In this document: positions 24,887-32,777 of the stretch, piece by piece
How positions within the stretch are numbered: position 1 is the first letter of the stretch
Layout: each line of letters opens with the position of its first letter
NCBI GenBank assembly: GCA_947627195.1
Contig: CANQVC010000017.1
Span: 1-32,827, forward strand
From: an uncultured Bacilli bacterium
GTDB lineage: Bacteria; Bacillota_I; Bacilli_A; ML615J-28; CAG-698
DNA length: 32,827 nucleotides
Reading direction: 5' to 3'
Notes under the pieces: generated by a model
Databases searched by the model: none
Told to the model about the DNA's origin: nothing
The model's input: only the letters and a program-made list of their open reading frames with translations
Position numbers and translations under genes: made by a program

Positions 24887-27502
24887 TTATTGGTCTTCAA
24901 ATAATCTTTTTACACTTTCCAACGTTACTATTTTTATCATATTTCTTAACTCTGTTGAACCAATGAAAAATGTTTCTCCTGTAGCTGCTGATATAATCAT
25001 TCTTTGTTCTTCATCGTTGAAACTTTCGCCCGCTTTATAAACATCAAGTACATCTTTCATATCTGGTGCAGATAATTTAAATATAAAAGTATATTGACTA
25101 TTCTTTAAAATTGTAGAGGTTTTATTTCTTAGTTCTTCATTCCCATTCCAGTCTGCTATATTTTGTGTTGCTGGTATAAATGCACCATTATATTTTCTTA
25201 TTCTTTTATTCATTGAATAAAAAAAGTCGAGCGCTATTGGAAACTTACTATCAATGAACAAATGTGCCTCATCACATACAATCATTGTCCTTAAATTACT
25301 ACCATTTCTATTCAATTCTCTTGCATTAATTATTTCCTGTTCAATAAATCGAAAGACTAATAACATTTGAGCATTTGCAACTACATTATTTTTGTTTGCA
25401 AATAAAGATTGAAAATTGAAATCTATTAAATTAGCATTTACTTCCAATGTCGATGGAGCATTCCAAATATCTGAATATCTTCCATTCACAAATTTTTCTA
25501 AATAAAGTTCTGCCGTTCTTAAATCTTTTAATGACAAATTATCTAAAGACGATTTATCTTTATTTTTAAGAACATTTAATAAATCACTAAAAATAGGATA
25601 GTCATTTGCTGATAAAGAACTGCAATCCGTTTTCTCTGTAATACCTTTTAATGCATATGCTTCAACCGCTAAATTATTAATCAATTCTATAACATCACTA
25701 CTTGCTCCTACCATTACAATTTTAAAGAATGATTCGAGCATTTTAAGATGTGTATTAAACGTAATAACAGAATCAGCTATAGATCCATCTTCTGATAAAA
25801 TTTTATAAATATGAAATGGATTAATTCTTCCTTCTTTTGCGTTTCCTACATCAATAATATTTCCATAAAGATTTTTGGTTAGATGAATATATTCCGCTTC
25901 TGGATCTAAAATAATTACTCTAGTATCATTTGCCCATTCATTGCTTATTAAGCTTTTAAGAAAAAATGATTTTCCACTTCCACTTTTACCTATTATCATA
26001 GCATTTGAGTTTTGATAAAGATTACCCCTTTTCCACAAATTAAAAATAAAGGGATAATGATTATTTTTGTTTTCCCCAAGCATAATACCTCCATCATCCA
26101 TTACAAATGTTTTAACAAAAGGAAAAACTGCTGCAAGAGTAGAGCTATTAATTCCTCTTTCATAATTAATCAAATTTTTCTCTGGATTAATGCTTGATAT
26201 TTTAAAGCCATCAATTTGTAAACCATATAATGTTGAAATTTTAAAATTTTTAGACATGATTTCTCTTTTAACTTTTTTCTTATAATTAATGTCATTTAAA
26301 TAGTTATATGTGGTAATTGTAAAACTAACATCAAATAAGTTTTCATTTTCAGCTTGTAACCTATCTAGCAAAGTATTCATTGATTCACGATGTATTTGTG
26401 CTTTGTTTTCTTCACTTGCCTTTTCACTTATTATTTCCTTTGTTTCCATTTCTGATATACACTTATCTATTCTTTTAATTGCTTTATATTTATCAACTGG
26501 TTTAATTCTCATAACAACTTTTGTATTGGGAATATTAAATATTTCACTGCCCCAAGCATTTTTAGCTCTTAATGGATAATCACTTATTATCATTGTTGAA
26601 GCTTCAATATTATCTATCATATATTTATTTGCATTAAAAGTCACTTCATTAGGTTCTATCCAATTCACCAATTCATTTTCTGGGATATTTTTTATTTCTC
26701 TTTCATCAAAATTTCTTGAATTAGAATATTTTAAAAATATAGCAACTTCATTCTGATTTAAAATTTTACTATCTATTCCACATCTTGTCATTCTACTTGC
26801 TATATTAATTGTTACATTATCTAAATCAAGTTCGTTTTTACCATAAATAACAAAATAAAAATCAGATAAATATTTTTTTCTAACATTATTTAATTTATCA
26901 ATTCTATCTATTCTTTCCTGCAAAATTTCAGCTTTGATTTTTTGAATTTCTTTTTTCTCATCTTCTTTAATATTATTTAACCTTTCAAATAATTCTTTAG
27001 AATAAATATCTAGATTTACTGGTCGATCTATTTTTACTATATCTAAAAATTGAGTTGCATCTAATTCTTTTAAGGCATTCTCAAAATAATCAATATCTAG
27101 ATTTTGTTCATTAATATCTTCTATTCCAAAGTTTTTCTGCCCTATTTTTATAACTCTTCCAAAATAACCATTTTGATATTCAATTGTTCCACTTGTTTTT
27201 ATATTTTTTAATGAAACAATTCTATTAATATTTTCTTTTGGCTTTTGACTATTTTTTTTAAATTTCTTTTTTGAAAAAAGAAATTTAATGTTTTCAAATA
27301 TATATGAATAAAATATACCATCACTCGTTGGCATAAACATAACTATTGATAAAAATAACAGAAAAATTGCAAAACCCCATTTGTTTTGAGTTATTAAAAT
27401 AAAAATAAGCATAAATACTATTAGCGCAACAATAACATCAATAATGCTATACGATTTCCATACAGTGTTTTTTACTTTGATTTTTTTAGGTATTATTCTC
27501 AT
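24887..27502 (-). CDS. virB4: Conjugal transfer ATPase VirB4/TraE (Mbov_0397-like) with N-terminal PrgI-like membrane part
   Basis: 871 residues. Residues 1-75 contain two membrane segments (SIIDVIVALIVFMLIFILI and WGFAIFLLFLSIVMF) like a fused PrgI/VirB3 domain. The VirB4 N-domain follows. The ATPase core has Walker A MIIGKSGSGKSFFLKS (about 505-520), IILDPEAEY, Walker B MIVCDEAHLFI (about 740-750) and PATQNIADW. VirB4 powers assembly and substrate transfer of the type IV secretion channel at the membrane. It starts 2 nt after the VirB6-like gene stops. The order pilin-membrane protein-VirB4 is that of the Mycoplasma bovis ICE families Mbov_0395-0397. Confidence 0.93.
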   Translation of the reverse strand: MRIIPKKIKVKNTVWKSYSIIDVIVALIVFMLIFILITQNKWGFAIFLLFLSIVMFMPTSDGIFYSYIFENIKFLFSKKKFKKNSQKPKENINRIVSLKNIKTSGTIEYQNGYFGRVIKIGQKNFGIEDINEQNLDIDYFENALKELDATQFLDIVKIDRPVNLDIYSKELFERLNNIKEDEKKEIQKIKAEILQERIDRIDKLNNVRKKYLSDFYFVIYGKNELDLDNVTINIASRMTRCGIDSKILNQNEVAIFLKYSNSRNFDEREIKNIPENELVNWIEPNEVTFNANKYMIDNIEASTMIISDYPLRAKNAWGSEIFNIPNTKVVMRIKPVDKYKAIKRIDKCISEMETKEIISEKASEENKAQIHRESMNTLLDRLQAENENLFDVSFTITTYNYLNDINYKKKVKREIMSKNFKISTLYGLQIDGFKISSINPEKNLINYERGINSSTLAAVFPFVKTFVMDDGGIMLGENKNNHYPFIFNLWKRGNLYQNSNAMIIGKSGSGKSFFLKSLISNEWANDTRVIILDPEAEYIHLTKNLYGNIIDVGNAKEGRINPFHIYKILSEDGSIADSVITFNTHLKMLESFFKIVMVGASSDVIELINNLAVEAYALKGITEKTDCSSLSANDYPIFSDLLNVLKNKDKSSLDNLSLKDLRTAELYLEKFVNGRYSDIWNAPSTLEVNANLIDFNFQSLFANKNNVVANAQMLLVFRFIEQEIINARELNRNGSNLRTMIVCDEAHLFIDSKFPIALDFFYSMNKRIRKYNGAFIPATQNIADWNGNEELRNKTSTILKNSQYTFIFKLSAPDMKDVLDVYKAGESFNDEEQRMIISAATGETFFIGSTELRNMIKIVTLESVKRLFEDQ

Positions 27503-27504
27503 AT

Positions 27505-28683
27505 CTAACTTTCTTCTCCTTCACTAGTTTCACCATCTTCATTATCTAGTGTTTCCTTATATTTATTGCTATCATCATTTTCTTTCTTTTCATTATTTCC
27601 TTTTCTATGAGTAACGTTTCTAACACCTTTTATTAATTTCGAAGCGACTCCAATTGTCATTGCACTTGCAATTCTTGTACCATAAAAAGCACTTCGCAAA
27701 AATGTACCACCTGCATGCATATCATCTGCTTGTCCAAACATTTTTGCAAATAATGCTTGTCCACTAGGAATAACTAATGCTCCTCCTATTATCATAAAAA
27801 TTAAAAATATCGAATTTGCGAAATTCGATGCCCCAACAACACGCATTTTTGAAATCATTGGGAAAATCAAAACAAAAATATTAACTGAAAAAATTGTTCC
27901 ATATGATAATAAAATCTTTGTAATAAAACTTTCACGCCATACTTTAAATCTTGCACCATCATCTAATGCTATTGTAGACATAGAAAAAGGTAAACTAATA
28001 TATAAAAGCATTATTTCATATACTCTTTTTGCTAAATTAACTATTGCAACAACTAAAGCTATCATTAAACCAATTGATGCAATCATTGCAGGTAAATACA
28101 TAAAGCTATTGGGATTTACCATTCCATTGCATTTCCACCCCGTTGGCCATATTCCAAATAATGCTTTGTTATAATCACCAAATATTTCTCTAACAGATAG
28201 TGACGAAACATTTACCTCATTTATACTATATCCATTTAGCCACTCACCTACACAAGCATTGAATACAGCATTTGATAATTTTGTTGTATTTCCTATTTCA
28301 AATATTTTAGAAACCAAAACTAAAATAGAATTTGATATTAATATTCCCAAAATAACTACTGCAAGCATAGCCATTGTTCCAAGTAATGATAGAAAAAATT
28401 TACCTAATATTGAAGACAGATTTCTATTACTTGCAATAAAATTTTTTATTATTGCACAAATTGTAAATATACAGGTCAAACCTATTGCCAAAATAAAAAC
28501 ACACCAAAATATAGTTCCAACAGTACTATCAGATGCTAAAAATTCAATAATATTAACTTCCTTACCCTGATATGTAACGTTTGTTACTCCTGCAATTGCA
28601 CTAAAAATTTCCATAATTCCATCTATTAATTTTAAAAACCAAATAAATATCAGTAAAATTAATTCTTGAAAAAAAATTAACAT
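27505..28683 (-). CDS. VirB6/TrbL-like conjugation membrane protein (Mbov_0396-like)
   Basis: 392 residues with about seven or eight membrane segments, for example ELILLIFIWFLKLIDGIMEI, FWCVFILAIGLTCIFTICAII and MIASIGLMIALVVAIVNLAK. A central loop has WPTGWKCNG, then LLYISLPFSMSTIALDDGARFKVWRESF, and the C-terminal tail is charged and cytoplasmic (about 345-392). The pattern resembles the ICE transmembrane protein family placed directly before the VirB4-type ATPase in mycoplasma ICEs. It would form the inner-membrane core of the secretion channel. The annotation rests on topology and gene order more than on motifs. Confidence 0.8.
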   Translation of the reverse strand: MLIFFQELILLIFIWFLKLIDGIMEIFSAIAGVTNVTYQGKEVNIIEFLASDSTVGTIFWCVFILAIGLTCIFTICAIIKNFIASNRNLSSILGKFFLSLLGTMAMLAVVILGILISNSILVLVSKIFEIGNTTKLSNAVFNACVGEWLNGYSINEVNVSSLSVREIFGDYNKALFGIWPTGWKCNGMVNPNSFMYLPAMIASIGLMIALVVAIVNLAKRVYEIMLLYISLPFSMSTIALDDGARFKVWRESFITKILLSYGTIFSVNIFVLIFPMISKMRVVGASNFANSIFLIFMIIGGALVIPSGQALFAKMFGQADDMHAGGTFLRSAFYGTRIASAMTIGVASKLIKGVRNVTHRKGNNEKKENDDSNKYKETLDNEDGETSEGEES

Positions 28684-28707
28684 TTATATTCCTCTTTCTT
28701 TAATAAT

Positions 28708-28736
28708 GCCACTAGGAAAGATTATTTCTTAGTAGC
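28708..28736 (-). other. Intercistronic hairpin between pilin and VirB6-like genes
   Basis: In minus-strand RNA, GCTACTAAGAAA pairs with TCTTTCCTAGTGGC (12 pairs, one mismatch, one G-U). There is no T-run, so it is probably not a terminator. A stable hairpin right after a pilin-type gene could protect the upstream mRNA and favour pilin over channel proteins. Confidence 0.5.
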
Positions 28737-28755
28737 TTTTATCATTTTCCCTTAT

Positions 28756-29052
28756 TTAGGCGCCTATACCAACCCAGCTTGCTAAACCTTTGATTAATAA
28801 TGGAGCTCCCATAGCTACAACAAAAATAATCACTATTCCAATAATTAAATTTTTAATCATATCACGTGCATTAATCTTTTCCTCATTACGATGTGCTATT
28901 GCGATTTTAATACCTACATATGCACCCCATACAACTACAACTGCAGCAAGTGCCATTACAATATAAATCCAAAAACTATTCATCAATTCATTTAATTTAG
29001 TTATAATCCCTTGTAGAGATTCATTTAAAGTTGCTTCTGCTAAAAATTTCAT
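28756..29052 (-). CDS. Pilin-like conjugal transfer protein (Mbov_0395/VirB2-like)
   Basis: 98 residues. A short amphipathic N-part (LNESLQGIITKLNELMNS) is followed by a membrane segment, FWIYIVMALAAVVVVWGAYVG, a basic cytoplasmic loop, AHRNEEKINARDM, and a second segment, LIIGIVIIFVVAMGAPLLIKG. Two hydrophobic helices joined by a short charged loop is the VirB2/TrbC pilin design, and the NEEK loop is typical of the ICE pilin-like family. It would form a short pilus or the outer conduit. It lies just upstream of the VirB6-like and virB4 genes. The same domain recurs at the C-terminus of the 897-residue protein. Confidence 0.82.
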   Translation of the reverse strand: MKFLAEATLNESLQGIITKLNELMNSFWIYIVMALAAVVVVWGAYVGIKIAIAHRNEEKINARDMIKNLIIGIVIIFVVAMGAPLLIKGLASWVGIGA

Positions 29053-29072
29053 TTATTTAATTCCTTTCTTTT

Positions 29073-30557
29073 TTATTTTCTTTTTTTTATTTTTATAAAT
29101 ATAATAATTCCACTAATTCCAAGGCCTAATAATACAATTGTCAAAATAATAGGCACAATTACCTTTACTTTATTATCGTTTTTATTAGTACTAGGTAATA
29201 CTTCTTGTTTATCTTTTTCATTATCATTTGCATTTTCTTTATCACTTGGCGAGACATTTTCAATATCTTGATCTAAATCTTTATCGTTATCTACTGGTAC
29301 ATCTTGAATTGGTTCATCTTCTTTTGGAGGTGATACTTCTTCACCAGAATAATTACTATTTTCAATAACAAAACTAGTTATAATTACACCTTTTTTATTT
29401 AATATAGTTATTTGACAATTGTCTTGCAATATTGAAAAATCCACATAACCATATTGATTTATTTCCAAAATTATACTTTTATCATTAATTGTTGTAGCAA
29501 TAAGTTCTAATTCATTATTATTCACATTACCACATTCACATCTATTACTAATAAATAAAAGCTTTCTTATTTCGTCTAATTCTGTATAAAGCATATAATC
29601 GTGAATATGTTCTACTACTTGTGGTGGATCATTATAACTATTATCTTGACTTGTTGAAAAATTTGATAAATAACTATAATCACATCTATTACAAACGTGT
29701 TTAATACACCCTATCGTTCCATTATCCGAATTAATTAATACGTCAAAAAATTCATGTCCTAATGGTTTAATATAATCCGTAACATATCTATCGTTACATA
29801 CACTACATAAATGTTCCGTAAAACCATATGATGAACATGTAGCACTTATTTTATTTTCAGTATAGCTATGACCAAGTGGCATCGTATATTTACCCTGATA
29901 ACTATAATCACACGCTTCACAACGATAAGTTGTAAATCCACCCTCTAAACAATTAGGCTTCTTTTCATCCTCGTTAAATGTATGTCCTAATTTACTAATA
30001 TAATTATCGTTATATGAATAACCACAAGCATCACACAAATGATGCGTATATCCATCCGTTTCGCATGTTACTTCTTTTATTTCATCTATATAATGATGTC
30101 CTAAGGCTTCACTAAATTCATCTGTATATTCATATCCACAAGTTGTACAAAAATATGTTGTATAACCTTTATGAGTACATGTGGGCTTTACAACTACTGA
30201 TTTGTACGTGTGATTTCTTTTTTTACTTGTAATTTCTTTGTAATTAAAACCACACATCCGACATGTATAACTAATATAAGATCCATCTTCACAACTCACA
30301 TCAATAACTTTTTCTTCAAAATCATGATTTAATCGCTCTATGTAATTATCCTTATAAGTTTCATTACAATAAACACAAGTATAGATTGTATATCCATCAC
30401 TTGAACAAGTTGCACTTATTTCTTTTTGCTCATATAAATGTTTACAATCTTCATTTTCTTTAGCATAAATATTTGTTTTTAAATATCCTAAAAAAATTGA
30501 TATAATAAAAACACTAACAATTATGCCATAAATAAAATATTTTTTTATTTTTCTCAA
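29073..30557 (-). CDS. Cys-rich repeat surface protein of the conjugation operon, possible LPxTG-like anchor
   Basis: 494 residues from a TTG start with a perfect AAAGGAGG site. A signal peptide or anchor occupies about 8-28. Seven Cys-rich units of about 41 residues follow (about 38-330), each C-x9/10-CxxC-x12/14-H with the phrase LGHxY. A beta-rich domain and an acidic, Pro/Asp/Asn-rich linker follow. The end has LPSTN, a hydrophobic helix (VIVPIILTIVLLGLGISGIIIFI) and KIKKRK, the order of a sortase sorting signal but with Asn in place of Gly. The protein is thus either wall-linked or simply membrane-held. Position between coupling protein and pilin suggests a role in cell contact during transfer. 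The repeat family itself has no known function. Confidence 0.82.
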   Translation of the reverse strand: MRKIKKYFIYGIIVSVFIISIFLGYLKTNIYAKENEDCKHLYEQKEISATCSSDGYTIYTCVYCNETYKDNYIERLNHDFEEKVIDVSCEDGSYISYTCRMCGFNYKEITSKKRNHTYKSVVVKPTCTHKGYTTYFCTTCGYEYTDEFSEALGHHYIDEIKEVTCETDGYTHHLCDACGYSYNDNYISKLGHTFNEDEKKPNCLEGGFTTYRCEACDYSYQGKYTMPLGHSYTENKISATCSSYGFTEHLCSVCNDRYVTDYIKPLGHEFFDVLINSDNGTIGCIKHVCNRCDYSYLSNFSTSQDNSYNDPPQVVEHIHDYMLYTELDEIRKLLFISNRCECGNVNNNELELIATTINDKSIILEINQYGYVDFSILQDNCQITILNKKGVIITSFVIENSNYSGEEVSPPKEDEPIQDVPVDNDKDLDQDIENVSPSDKENANDNEKDKQEVLPSTNKNDNKVKVIVPIILTIVLLGLGISGIIIFIKIKKRK

Positions 30558-30578
30558 TATATTCCTCCTTTGTTTAAA

Positions 30579-31292
30579 TTATTTAGTTGCTAAATTTTGC
30601 AATTCCATTAATTCTGGCATTGCAATTTTTGATATGTATTCAGCTAGATCTTCTATTTTTTGGGCAATGGTTAAATCGTATTTATCTATTAATTCATATA
30701 AAATTATTATTTTATCTTCAAAACGTGTTTCAATTAATTTTTCACGATCTTTCTTTTCAAGCATTGTTGATAAAAATTCAATTCTTTTATTAACATCATC
30801 TATAATTTCATCCCATTTTTTATCAAGTTCTTTTAACTTATTAATATCATACTCCTCATTAATCACGTTATCTTCATCTAATTTATTAATTTCATCGATT
30901 ATTTTATCGTATGTACTTACTCCATCCTTATTTATAATATCAAAGACATAATTTTCTTTTTCGAATAATCTTGCTTCTCTTTTAGACGTGTTTTTTTTAT
31001 CTTCACTAAAATAAAAATGTTTTAATTCATAACTAGGAGTAAAAACTGCCCAAATTGGTTCATATCCTCTTACTGAAACTATTGCATTTCCTTTCTCATT
31101 GCCATTTAGTCTTTCAAGCATACCCATTGTAATAAGCGGTTGATTACTTGCCCCTGTATTACTTGATGCCGATGTTGTAATACTTGTATTAACTGAAAAG
31201 TTCTTAATTTTTTTGTTACCACATAATTCACTAAATTCTTTTCGTGTTTCATTATCATCACTACCAATGAATATTTTTACATTCCTATTCGC
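30579..31292 (-). pseudogene. virD4: C-terminal fragment of a VirD4/TraG coupling protein
   Basis: About 237 residues remain. NVKIFIGSDDNETRKEFSELCG, then LITMGMLERLNGNEKGNAIVSVRGYEPIWAVF, is the C-terminal end of TraG/VirD4 coupling ATPases, which bring the DNA-relaxase complex to the secretion channel. A charged helical tail follows. The Walker motifs and N-terminal membrane anchor are missing. The open frame could start at an ATG at 31322, but that codon lies inside a terminator hairpin of the neighbouring foreign operon and the first ~10 residues are not coupling-protein-like. The break at about 31290-31297 coincides with a jump in G+C. It is either an insertion/deletion junction or an assembly join. 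Confidence 0.75.
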
Positions 31293-31304
31293 TCCGTAGG
31301 GATA

Positions 31305-31337
31305 GAAAAACGACGCAATCATTTCTGACTGCGCCGT
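31305..31337 (-). terminator. Strong terminator of the small-gene operon at the junction
   Basis: A 12-bp stem (ACGGCGCAGTCA/TGATTGCGTCGT, two G-U) with a GAAA loop is followed by TTTTT on the minus strand. Its G+C content is unlike the DNA to its left. It ends the transcript of the genes at 31388-31874. Confidence 0.8.
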
Positions 31338-31387
31338 TCTGCGTTTTTCTTATTATATCAGTTAAAAACAGTTATCTCATTGAAAAT

Positions 31388-31627
31388 TCAATCGTCATCA
31401 TTAGGCAAGTGCCATCCGTGTTCACGATGAATGCTCGGTGCTTGCGGTTCTTCGTTTTCCCAAGCCCTTTTACTCATTTCTCTGTCAAATCTGCCCAACG
31501 TTGTATGACATTCTTCTCGATAATCATCATCAAAATTCGGATTGCAAAAATCCTGACGAACCTTTTCTCGTTCAGCACTTAATTCCTCATCAGTCGCATT
31601 GCTAATCCACTTATCTTTATACTTCAT
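31388..31627 (-). CDS. Small conserved protein of clostridial type, unknown function
   Basis: 79 residues, hydrophilic: KWISNATDEELSAEREKVRQDF, then TTLGRFDREMSKRAWENEEP and an end HREHGWHLPNDDD. Proteins of this look are common in Clostridia mobile regions, but I know no function. It has a GGAGGAAAT site, lies 19 nt after the ribbon-helix-helix-like gene and shares its promoter and terminator. Its codon use is clearly richer in G+C than that of the conjugation genes. Confidence 0.7.
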   Translation of the reverse strand: MKYKDKWISNATDEELSAEREKVRQDFCNPNFDDDYREECHTTLGRFDREMSKRAWENEEPQAPSIHREHGWHLPNDDD

Positions 31628-31646
31628 TTATTTCCTCCATAGAACT

Positions 31647-31874
31647 TTACTTGGATTCGTTATCGGATTTGTGCTTTAAGGCTTCATATCCATCTCGGAT
31701 AAAATCAACCTTTGTCATCCCATTTTCTTTAAGAAAAGCGTTTATTTCGTCAAAAAGTTCTCTCGGTATCATCGTTTGAAAATTCCCGCACTTCGCCTTA
31801 CGCTTTTCCTTATTCTTTTCCTCATACTTACGATTCGCACGACGTTGCGGTGTATCTTCTTTTCTTGTTACCAT
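31647..31874 (-). CDS. Ribbon-helix-helix-like regulator, paralogue of the gene at 21168-21392
   Basis: 75 residues. It aligns along its length with the 74-residue protein inside the element: RKEDTPQRRANRKYEEKNKEK against RQEETAQQRAWRKYNEKHKEE, then IPRELFDEINAFLKENGMTKVDFIRDGYEALK against LPKEDANEINEFLKKYNLKKVDLIYTGYQRLK. The strand-helix-helix order fits Arc/CopG repressors. It has an AGGAGG site and is first in its operon, behind a promoter that overlaps an hsdS inversion repeat. Confidence 0.68.
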   Translation of the reverse strand: MVTRKEDTPQRRANRKYEEKNKEKRKAKCGNFQTMIPRELFDEINAFLKENGMTKVDFIRDGYEALKHKSDNESK

Positions 31875-31921
31875 AATCGCCTCCTACAAGCGAAATATTA
31901 CATAGAGCAAATTCTCTATTG

Positions 31922-31950
31922 ATTATACCATAAATGATAATTTAGCGCAA
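31922..31950 (-). promoter_or_regulatory. Promoter of the small-gene operon, overlapping the left hsdS inverted repeat
   Basis: On the minus strand TTGCGC (31945-31950) and TATAAT (31922-31927) are 17 nt apart. The 18-bp inverted repeat 31930-31947 fills the spacer and half of the -35. Inversion of the hsdS cassette would change the -35 to ATTCGC, so the promoter may be stronger in the present orientation. Confidence 0.6.
31930..31947 (+). repeat. Left inverted repeat of the hsdS cassette
   Basis: ATAAATGATAATTTAGCG encodes the HsdS linker INDNLA in the plus-strand frame. An exact inverted copy lies at 32664-32681. Confidence 0.85.
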
Positions 31951-32661
31951 ATGCTTCGGTTGCTTTACGAGCAATGGTTTTATCGGTTTGAGTTCCCAAA
32001 TGAGCAAAATTTACCGTATAATCGAGCAAACGGAGAATTGGAATGGAACGATAAACTGAAAAGACGTATTCCCAAAGGATGGAAAGTTCAGACAATGCTT
32101 TCTAACGAGTTGTTTTCAGTTATTTCAAGTGGTATAGACCGCTTTTCGACTAAAAAATATTATGCTACGGCAGATATTATCGGTACTTCGATTGGCGAGG
32201 GAAGCGATATTGAATATGAAACAAGAGAAAGCCGCGCTAATATGCAACCTGTCATCAATTCGATTTGGTTTGCAAAAATGAAAAACAGCATTAAGCATTT
32301 GTTCCTAAACAAAGAGATGAGTTCTTTTGTCGATAACTCTATTCTTTCGACAGGCTTCTATGGGTTAAAGTGCAACGAAATCTCTTTTGAATATATCGCT
32401 TCCGTTGTTTCTGCACCTATATTTGAAATCACAAAAGATAGATTATCTCACGGAGCAACACAACAAGGAATTGGCGATGATGATATGGCAAATATAACTC
32501 TTTTAATTCCCGATGACACAATTCTTCGTAAGTATCACGAAGCAACAAAAGGTTTTTTTGCTAAGATATCAAACAATATTTTGGAAAATAAGCGGCTAAT
32601 TGCTATCAGAAACTTTTTACTTCCGCTTCTAATGAACGGTCAAGCAGCCATTGCCGAGTAA
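31951..32661 (+). CDS. hsdS: Type I restriction specificity subunit HsdS, C-terminal half (second recognition domain)
   Basis: 236 residues from the first ATG; the frame is open further left through the inverted repeat (INDNLAQ). LLYEQWFYRFEFPNEQNLPY...LKRRIPKGWKVQTM is the phrase that opens the second target-recognition domain of HsdS. The domain then runs to GATQQGIGDDDMANITLLIP and ends in a conserved coiled coil (LRKYHEATKGFFAKISNNILENKRLIAIRNFLLPLLMNGQ). The first half is missing. There is no ribosome site or promoter for it in this orientation, so it is probably a silent cassette. Inversion between the flanking repeats would join it in frame to the minus-strand linker at 32640-32777. 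Confidence 0.85.
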   Translation: MLRLLYEQWFYRFEFPNEQNLPYNRANGELEWNDKLKRRIPKGWKVQTMLSNELFSVISSGIDRFSTKKYYATADIIGTSIGEGSDIEYETRESRANMQPVINSIWFAKMKNSIKHLFLNKEMSSFVDNSILSTGFYGLKCNEISFEYIASVVSAPIFEITKDRLSHGATQQGIGDDDMANITLLIPDDTILRKYHEATKGFFAKISNNILENKRLIAIRNFLLPLLMNGQAAIAE

Positions 32662-32777
32662 TTCGCTAAATTATCATTTATACAATTGTTGCGTTCAATT
32701 TTTTTCGTCAACAGCGATAAAATCTTTACAATCTTCTTTTGCTCCAAAATATGTGGAATTGAGCTGGCTATGTAAAT
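32640..32777 (-). pseudogene. hsdS: HsdS central-linker fragment joined to the right inverted repeat
   Basis: The minus-strand frame reads IASSIPHILEQKKIVKILSLLTKKIERNNCINDNLA, the end of a first recognition domain plus the central coiled coil of HsdS. After the repeat it runs into a short out-of-context tail (NYSAMAA) and stops. The frame is closed upstream by TGA at 32778-32780, so the first recognition domain is not in frame in what can be seen; a frameshift or a decayed donor copy would explain that. The other minus-strand frames beyond 32695 are open to the window edge but I do not recognise them. Confidence 0.6.
32664..32681 (-). repeat. Right inverted repeat of the hsdS cassette
   Basis: This is the exact inverted copy of 31930-31947. 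It also encodes INDNLA, in the minus-strand frame. The 716 bp between the two repeats form the predicted invertible segment. Confidence 0.85.

Larger units (their letters stand above)
16695..31292 (-). mobile_element. Partial integrative conjugative element with serine-recombinase module
   Basis: All genes here run on the minus strand: coupling-protein remnant, Cys-rich surface protein, pilin-like protein, VirB6-like protein, VirB4, pilin-tailed surface protein, then TnpV, small regulators, SHOCT-like protein and three serine-recombinase genes. The left boundary is set only by the recombinase terminator. The right limit is where the coupling-protein reading frame and base composition break. 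Relaxase, lytic enzyme and replication genes are not in the window. I did not find att direct repeats. Confidence 0.7.

Noticed and set aside
30587-30951. Plus-strand open frames opposite the coupling-protein remnant (also opposite VirB6-like, VirB4, res, mod and recombinase genes)
   Set aside because: They are antisense shadows of AT-rich minus-strand genes, rich in Ser, Leu, Phe and Ile, with no ribosome sites and no recognisable domains.
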